Of a stretch of 10,393 bases of DNA, positions 6,710 to 10,393 are shown one piece after another. Position 1 is the first letter of the stretch; each line of letters starts with the position of its first letter. The notes under the pieces were generated by a model that ran no database searches, was not told where the DNA came from, and saw only the letters and a list, made by a program, of their open reading frames with translations. The position numbers were made by a program, and so were the translations under genes. Source of the DNA: Actinomycetes bacterium (GTDB lineage: Bacteria > Actinomycetota > Thermoleophilia > BMS3ABIN01); contig JAJYLK010000018.1 of the NCBI GenBank assembly GCA_021787775.1, positions 1-10,393 on the forward strand. Reading direction: 5' to 3'.

Positions 6710-6755
6710 GGGGGCTATCAAAGATGCCTTTCGTGCGGTTTGGGACCGCCTGAAA

Positions 6756-8147
6756 ATGAGCAGAGCAACGACGATACAGCACAAAAGCGGCGGCAAGACT
6801 ACCGCCAGGCGAAAGACGTTCATGATTGCCGGCGCGGTGGTGGTGGCGCTGCTGCTCCTTTCCTACATCTCCATGGCGTCGGTCTTTCCCGCAGGGATCA
6901 AGGTAAGTCCGGCCGACGGGAACCAGGACGTCTCCCTCGACCAGCAGATCTCGGTTTCCACAAGCTGGCTGCGCGGACATATCAACAGCGTCAGCGTAAA
7001 GCAGTCTTTGCTCAATCCCTCCGGAGCTTCCGTCGGCGACAAGACCATCAACGGACACCTGGACGGCAAAACCTTCGTCACGGACAGCGGGCCGCTCAAG
7101 CTGGAGCAGGATTCAAAGTATGCCGTGACCGTCGACGCTGATCTGACTGAATTCTCGCTGACGGGTCCGCACCACCGCGAGGTCATGCAGACCTTCACCT
7201 TTCAGACAATCACCACCCCGGCGCCGATTTTCTCCCAGGACACGCAGGTAGTGCCGATGGGGCAGCCGATCGCCGTGGATTTCAACACGCCGATCCAGTC
7301 CTTCAATTATCAGCTGAGCCCGAACGTGCAGTCGTCGTCCAGTATTGACAGCTCCAATCCCACCAGGGCCTATATCACGCTGGCCAATTACCAGCAGGGG
7401 CAGAAGTTCGACCTGACGATCACCGCGGCCACCGGGAAAGACGGTGTGCAGATGAGCCAGCCGTTTACGCAGAAGATATCTACAACCGAGCCGCTCAAGG
7501 TCGAGTTCGTCCCGGGAGATGGTGAGGCCGGCGCCAGCGTCTATGAAGAGCCGACGCTGACGTTCACGGAGAACATCAAGAATCAGGGAGACGCCGACAA
7601 GCTGCTTTCGGTCGATCCCGCGACGCAGGGCTCATGGGACTGGGTCGCACCCGACAAGGTGGCGTTCAAGCCCGGCCAGAACTGGAGCAACGGCGAAAAG
7701 GTGACGATCCACCTGAAGGGCGGTCAGGATGCCTTCCGCGGCAGCAGCGGCAGCTTCCTGCGCGAAGACGTCAGCAGCAGCTTCACGGTCATCCCGGAAA
7801 AAGTGATAGACGTGAACCTTTCGCAGCAGCGGGTGTACGCCTATGACAACAACCAGCTGATCAGAACCCTGATCTGTTCCAGCGGCTCGCAGGCGACGCC
7901 CAGCCTTACGGGCACGTACGCCGTTTACGCCAAATCACCGGCGGTCGACATGAGTGGCCCCGGCTATCACGCTCCGCACGTTCCCTGGGTACTCATGTTC
8001 AACGGGGACTACACCATCCACGGCAACTACTGGGCAACCAGGTTCGGCGTGCCCACCAGCCATGGCTGCGTCGGCCTGCCGGTGCCCGACGCCCAGTGGC
8101 TCTACAACTGGACGCCGCTGGGCACCATCATCAAGATCCACTACTGA
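6756..8147 (+). CDS. L,D-transpeptidase with Ig-like domains (YkuD family)
   Basis: An envelope enzyme that forms 3-3 cross-links in peptidoglycan or attaches proteins to it. From ATG 6756 it has 463 residues. ATG 6696 or 6708 would add 20 or 16 residues but lie at or before the TATAAT box. Residues 1-21 are basic, and one membrane span (about 22-43) anchors the protein with its bulk outside. Residues about 46-350 contain around three beta-rich domains of the Big_5/Ig-like type, recognisable from IKVSPADGNQDVSLDQQ and WDWVAPDKVAFKPGQNWSNG. Residues about 355-463 are the YkuD catalytic domain with H422 (IHGNYW) and the catalytic SHGC motif at 435-438 (Cys438). The domain order is that of actinobacterial Ldt enzymes. 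It is transcribed away from the c-di-GMP riboswitch. A hairpin without a U-tract follows the stop. Confidence 0.93.
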   Translation: MSRATTIQHKSGGKTTARRKTFMIAGAVVVALLLLSYISMASVFPAGIKVSPADGNQDVSLDQQISVSTSWLRGHINSVSVKQSLLNPSGASVGDKTINGHLDGKTFVTDSGPLKLEQDSKYAVTVDADLTEFSLTGPHHREVMQTFTFQTITTPAPIFSQDTQVVPMGQPIAVDFNTPIQSFNYQLSPNVQSSSSIDSSNPTRAYITLANYQQGQKFDLTITAATGKDGVQMSQPFTQKISTTEPLKVEFVPGDGEAGASVYEEPTLTFTENIKNQGDADKLLSVDPATQGSWDWVAPDKVAFKPGQNWSNGEKVTIHLKGGQDAFRGSSGSFLREDVSSSFTVIPEKVIDVNLSQQRVYAYDNNQLIRTLICSSGSQATPSLTGTYAVYAKSPAVDMSGPGYHAPHVPWVLMFNGDYTIHGNYWATRFGVPTSHGCVGLPVPDAQWLYNWTPLGTIIKIHY

Positions 8148-8162
8148 CGCCGCGACGGCGTC
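8146..8162 (+). terminator. Possible weak hairpin terminator after the L,D-transpeptidase gene
   Basis: GACGCCG/CGGCGTC forms a perfect 7-bp GC-rich stem with a 3-base loop, starting inside the stop codon. No U-tract follows, so it is at best a weak terminator. Confidence 0.3.
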
Positions 8163-8182
8163 TATCCGGCCGGCTCACGGCC

Positions 8183-8210
8183 AAAAAAAACGGGAAGCAT
8201 CGCTTCCCGT
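8183..8210 (-). terminator. Intrinsic terminator of the thioredoxin gene
   Basis: On the minus strand, ACGGGAAGC/GCTTCCCGT forms a perfect 9-bp stem with a 3-base loop, followed by a run of eight T. It lies 32 bases after the thioredoxin stop. On the plus strand no T-run follows directly, so it mainly serves the minus strand. Confidence 0.88.
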
Positions 8211-8242
8211 GAAAAATCATTTTTCTGTTTGACGTCGATGCG

Positions 8243-8566
8243 TCAGGAAAGACCCAGCTCCGACACAAGGGCCGTCTTCGGCATGGCGCCGACAACCTGC
8301 TTGGAAACCGAGCCATCCTTGAACAGCAGGATGGTGGGGATGCTCATGATCCCGTACTTGCCGGCTGTTTCCCGGTTCTCGTCGACGTTGAGCTTGGTTA
8401 CCTTGACCTTGCCCTCGTAATCATTGGCGATTTCCTCGACCAGCGGCCCGACCATGCGGCAGGGACCGCACCAGGCCGCCCAGAAATCCACAATTACGGG
8501 CAGGTCTGAATCCAGGACTTCAGCCTGGAAGTTCGCATCGCTAACTTCTAAAACGCTACCTGCCAA
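8243..8566 (-). CDS. trxA: Thioredoxin
   Basis: A small cytoplasmic disulfide reductase that passes electrons from thioredoxin reductase to target proteins. It has 107 residues, the standard size, with the active site WCGPC at 32-36, the buried Asp27 in VIVDFWA, and the cis-proline at 77 (SIPT). It lacks a signal peptide. The start is TTG 8566, supported by AGGAG at 8573-8577 with a 6-base spacer; the product then begins [10 protein letters not shown], as expected for the family. It is the last gene of the minus-strand group FmdB, ferredoxin, thioredoxin; the gap from the ferredoxin stop is 73 bases. A strong terminator follows. A thioredoxin reductase is not in the window. Confidence 0.96.
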   Translation of the reverse strand: MAGSVLEVSDANFQAEVLDSDLPVIVDFWAAWCGPCRMVGPLVEEIANDYEGKVKVTKLNVDENRETAGKYGIMSIPTILLFKDGSVSKQVVGAMPKTALVSELGLS

Positions 8567-8639
8567 CTTGTTCTCCTTTCGCTAGTACAGATACCGGACC
8601 GCCGCCCTCAGGCAGCTGGTCGGATTAATCATACCCCAA

Positions 8640-8834
8640 TTACAGATGCCGAATCCTGATCGCCTTCTCGGGGCAGGCGGATACACAGTCACCGCACCCC
8701 CGGCAAAGGGAACCGTTAACGGTCGCAATCTCGCCCGGATCCATCTGGAACAGGGCCTTCGTGGGACAGGCGTCCCTCGCGGGACAGCGCTCGTGCGCCG
8801 CGCATAACTCAGAATCGACTACTGCCTGTTGCAT
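8640..8834 (-). CDS. Small ferredoxin, two-cluster type with an irregular first site
   Basis: A 64-residue 4Fe-4S dicluster-like electron carrier. The second half has a canonical site, C44-x2-C47-x2-C50-x3-C54-P, in CRGCGDCVSACPEKAI. The first half is irregular: C11, C17 and C23-P, with His14 at the position of the second cysteine and a longer spacing before the last, reading CAAHERCPARDACPTKA. It could bind a [3Fe-4S] cluster, a [4Fe-4S] cluster with a non-Cys ligand, or none. Similar 'CPAR..CP' ferredoxins occur in anaerobic bacteria, from memory. ATG 8834 is preceded by AGGAAAG. It lies between the FmdB-like gene (74 bases upstream) and thioredoxin, so a redox role together is plausible. 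The partner enzyme is unknown. Confidence 0.88.
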   Translation of the reverse strand: MQQAVVDSELCAAHERCPARDACPTKALFQMDPGEIATVNGSLCRGCGDCVSACPEKAIRIRHL

Positions 8835-8908
8835 CTTTCCTGCCTGATAACCGGGTATTCACTGGAACAACGTATTTCGCGGCCACACGGACCGCCACGG
8901 TCTTAGCC

Positions 8909-9118
8909 TCAGCCGAAGCTGAAACCGCCGCCACCGCTGCCGCAGCTGCCGCCGCCGGAATGCGACGCGCCGCCGATGCCGAACGAGCTGTTATAGACCT
9001 GCCGGACATCCCGGCTGCTGCAGCTGGGGCATTCCCTGTCGCTCTCGCCCAGGAATCCGGTCACGAATTTCTCAAACTCGTTTCCGCACTGATTGCATTT
9101 CAAATCGTATATCGCCAC
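8909..9118 (-). CDS. FmdB-family zinc ribbon protein
   Basis: A 69-residue protein of the FmdB/CxxC_CXXC_SSSS putative regulatory family, whose function is poorly known. It begins MAIYDLKCNQCGNEFEKF, the usual opening, with a zinc ribbon C8-x2-C11 and C30-x2-C33. The tail (about 44-69) is Gly/Ser-rich, GGGSCGSGGGGFSFG, with one extra Cys59, as is common in this family. The GTG at 9118 is chosen because GGAGG (9127-9131) lies 8 bases upstream and gives the family N-terminus. The TTG at 9133 would overlap that ribosome site. It is the first gene of the minus-strand redox group and divergent to the ECF sigma gene. Confidence 0.88.
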   Translation of the reverse strand: MAIYDLKCNQCGNEFEKFVTGFLGESDRECPSCSSRDVRQVYNSSFGIGGASHSGGGSCGSGGGGFSFG

Positions 9119-9140
9119 TGAATTCACCTCCAAAACTTAA

Positions 9141-9157
9141 CGGTCCAGGCCGGACCG
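9141..9157 (-). promoter_or_regulatory. Hairpin in the FmdB-family gene leader
   Basis: CGGTCC and GGACCG form a perfect 6-bp GC-rich stem with a 5-base loop, about 10 bases upstream of the GGAGG of the FmdB-like gene. TTAAGTTTT follows on the minus strand, too irregular for a firm terminator. It could act as a 5' mRNA stabiliser or an operator. Confidence 0.35.
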
Positions 9158-9162
9158 ATGGA

Positions 9163-9174
9163 TAATCGCGATTA
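9163..9174. promoter_or_regulatory. 12-bp palindrome, candidate operator
   Basis: TAATCGCGATTA is a perfect palindrome in the divergent FmdB/sigma-factor intergenic region, 45 bases before the FmdB start. Its symmetry suits a dimeric repressor or activator. No known operator consensus is recognised. Confidence 0.35.
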
Positions 9175-9265
9175 ATACCGGATTAACAACTTTTTTGATG
9201 TTACCGCCGGTCAAAGGATTCAAACCCGGACCAGGGGAGTGGCGAACGCCAAACATGCCGGCTCG

Positions 9266-9318
9266 TGTTAGACTATCCCGCATGCATCGAATCCTTTACA
9301 CGAAAGATTAGTCTAACA
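9266..9318. repeat. 10-bp perfect inverted repeat before the ECF sigma gene
   Basis: TGTTAGACTA (9266-9275) and TAGTCTAACA (9309-9318) are perfect reverse complements separated by 33 bases. The right arm ends one base before the ATG of the sigma factor, and no Shine-Dalgarno sequence is visible there. The left arm also fits an extended -10 (TG-n-TAGACT) reading toward the sigma gene, and the right arm contains TAGTCT (TAnnnT) at the distance expected for a leaderless start. Confidence 0.45.
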
Positions 9319-9319
9319 G

Positions 9320-9919
9320 ATGAAACCGCCCGTTCCCACTGATGAAGAGTTAATAGAACGGATCAGACGTCATGATAATGACGCTCTTGAGCAGTTGGTG
9401 TCGCGGTATGAGGTGAGGGTGTACAATCTCGCCTACCGAATGCTCGGTAACCGCGAAGACGCCGAGGATGTGCTGCAGGATACGTTCGTGAACGTCGTCC
9501 GGGGGCTGGAGAAATTCGGAGGCAGGTCGAGCTTTTCCACCTGGCTCTATCGCGTCGCCGCCAACGCCGCGCTGACGAAGATCCGCAAACGCAGCCGGCG
9601 GGAGAAGAGCGAGAGTGAATTTCTCGATGATGTCTATTCCATCAGGAAGACGGCGCATTCAGGCAGCGTGCTGACTGACTGGTCGAGCAATCCGGCGACG
9701 CGGCTGCTTGACGAGGAAGCGAAAAACGAGATGAACCGGGCGATTGACGACCTGCCAGAGATATACAGGGCGGTGTTCGTGCTCAGGGATGTGGAAGGCC
9801 TGCCGACGGCCGAGGTCGCCGAAGTGCTCGGCCTCTCGGTGGCGGCGGTCAAATCAAGGCTTCACCGGGCGCGCCTGTATCTGCGAAACAGGCTGTCGGG
9901 CTACTTTACAGCGGAATAG
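9320..9919 (+). CDS. ECF (RpoE-type) RNA polymerase sigma factor
   Basis: A 199-residue group 4 sigma factor that directs RNA polymerase to a stress or envelope regulon. Region 2 spans about 24-93, with YNLAYRMLGNREDAEDVLQDTFVNV (core and -10 contact) and RSSFSTWLYRVAANAALTKIRKR. A linker of about 45 residues follows, and region 4 spans about 138-190, with DLPEIYRAVFVLRDVEG and the helix-turn-helix TAEVAEVLGLSVAAVKSRLHRAR for -35 recognition. No C-terminal extension is present. ATG 9320 has no ribosome site and sits directly after one arm of an inverted repeat, so a leaderless message is possible. The anti-sigma gene starts 18 bases after its stop, the usual pair arrangement. The sigma factor is probably autoregulated, though no clear ECF promoter is seen. 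Confidence 0.96.
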   Translation: MKPPVPTDEELIERIRRHDNDALEQLVSRYEVRVYNLAYRMLGNREDAEDVLQDTFVNVVRGLEKFGGRSSFSTWLYRVAANAALTKIRKRSRREKSESEFLDDVYSIRKTAHSGSVLTDWSSNPATRLLDEEAKNEMNRAIDDLPEIYRAVFVLRDVEGLPTAEVAEVLGLSVAAVKSRLHRARLYLRNRLSGYFTAE

Positions 9920-9937
9920 AAACAGGACGGGATCGAC

Positions 9938-10168
9938 TTGGATTGCCAGGAAATATTCGAAGAACTCTCGGACTACATCGACGAGAACCTGGCGCGGCAG
10001 AAATGTCGCGAGCTTGAACGGCACCTCGAGACGTGCCATAACTGCCGGGTAGTGGTCGACACGCTGCGGCGGACGGTGGCGCTGTATCATTCAATGCCGG
10101 ATGAAGAGGTGCCGGAAGACGTGCGCCTGCGCCTGCACAAGATCATCCGCCTCAAGCCCGAAGAATAA
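9938..10168 (+). CDS. Zinc-binding anti-sigma factor (zf-HC2 / ZAS type)
   Basis: A 76-residue protein that probably binds and inactivates the adjacent ECF sigma factor. It begins MDCQEIFEELSDYIDENL, the family N-terminus, and has the ZAS zinc motif H29-x3-C33-x2-C36 with the N-terminal ligand candidate Cys3; Cys23 is an extra cysteine. It has no membrane segment, unlike many anti-sigma factors, so it should be cytosolic and might sense redox state or metal, as RsrA does; this is inference. The start is TTG 9938 with AGGA at 9924-9927. It is coupled to the sigma gene by an 18-base gap and converges on the RraA-family gene, with only 6 bases between the stop codons. Confidence 0.88.
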   Translation: MDCQEIFEELSDYIDENLARQKCRELERHLETCHNCRVVVDTLRRTVALYHSMPDEEVPEDVRLRLHKIIRLKPEE

Positions 10169-10174
10169 CCACTA

Positions 10175-10393
10175 TCAGGTCTTCTCCCATTTCTCCAGAT
10201 AGGCGACCTGGCTCAGGGTGCTGCCGTTCTCGATCTCCCGCCGCAGGCGGTTCTCACGCTCCATCACATCCATGGCGCGGTTTGCGATCTCCACCGCCCG
10301 GGCCGCCGGCAGCACCACGACACCATCATCATCACCAGCGATCCAGTCGCCAGGCCGCACCTGCTGTCCGGCCACCGTCACCGGCACGTTGAT
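10175..10393 (-). CDS. RraA / HMG-aldolase family protein, C-terminal fragment
   Basis: The gene enters from the right edge; 72 residues and a TGA stop are visible. The sequence reads INVPVTVAGQQVRPGDW then IAGDDDGVVVLP, the conserved core of the RraA/dimethylmenaquinone methyltransferase-like fold. A helix with RENRLRREIENGSTL follows. Members include 4-hydroxy-4-methyl-2-oxoglutarate aldolase, RNase E inhibitor RraA, and RraA domains fused to hexulose-6-phosphate synthase. The fragment cannot separate these, although the helix with ExxxRxxIxxG after the core is closer to the aldolase-like proteins than to enterobacterial RraA. The start lies outside the window. Confidence 0.85.
   Translation of the reverse strand: MNVPVTVAGQQVRPGDWIAGDDDGVVVLPAARAVEIANRAMDVMERENRLRREIENGSTLSQVAYLEKWEKT

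Noticed and set aside
6696..6755. N-terminal extension of the L,D-transpeptidase (ATG 6696 or 6708)
   Set aside because: These starts lie at or before the TATAAT box and have no ribosome site; ATG 6756 is preferred, although not proven.
9208..9234. tRNA T-arm-like string around GGATTCAAACCCGG
   Set aside because: The flanking bases do not form the 5-bp T stem, and no acceptor or anticodon arm is present.

Overview
The window is a GC-rich, densely coded bacterial segment with mixed strands, no rRNA, tRNA or CRISPR, and no sign of an insertion sequence. TTG, GTG and even CTG start codons, a single-span L,D-transpeptidase with Ig-like domains, and an ECF sigma factor with a short zinc anti-sigma suit a deep-branching, possibly anaerobic actinobacterium. 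This placement is a guess: nothing here fixes the phylum, and a Chloroflexota-like host is not excluded.

Bases 1-4048 (+): the tail of a TrkA-C (RCK-C) potassium protein overlaps argS (arginyl-tRNA synthetase). An MFS transporter and the DNA repair glycosylase Fpg/MutM follow. Fpg must start at a CTG codon, because its catalytic proline has to be residue 2.

Bases 4065-6630 (-): this is the most interesting part, a cyclic-di-GMP locus. In transcription order it holds a c-di-GMP-I (GEMM-I) riboswitch, a strong intrinsic terminator, and a perfect 11-bp hairpin that carries the ribosome binding site in its loop and the start codon in its stem. The genes are a 133-aa secreted protein of unknown function, a 198-aa helical protein of unknown function, and a diguanylate cyclase with an intact GGDEF motif and an inhibitory I-site. 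A fragmentary second GEMM-like core lies between the secreted protein and the helical protein. The locus can therefore both make c-di-GMP and read it through RNA.

Bases 6700-8210: an L,D-transpeptidase (cell-wall cross-linking) is transcribed divergently from the riboswitch behind a TATAAT box. A strong terminator serving the opposite strand lies beyond it.

Bases 8243-9118 (-): an FmdB-type zinc ribbon protein, an 8Fe-type ferredoxin with an irregular first cluster, and thioredoxin form a small redox group.

Bases 9119-9319 are a 201-bp divergent intergenic region rich in palindromes. Bases 9320-10168 (+) hold an ECF sigma factor and a soluble zinc-binding anti-sigma factor. The window ends inside an RraA-family gene on the minus strand.
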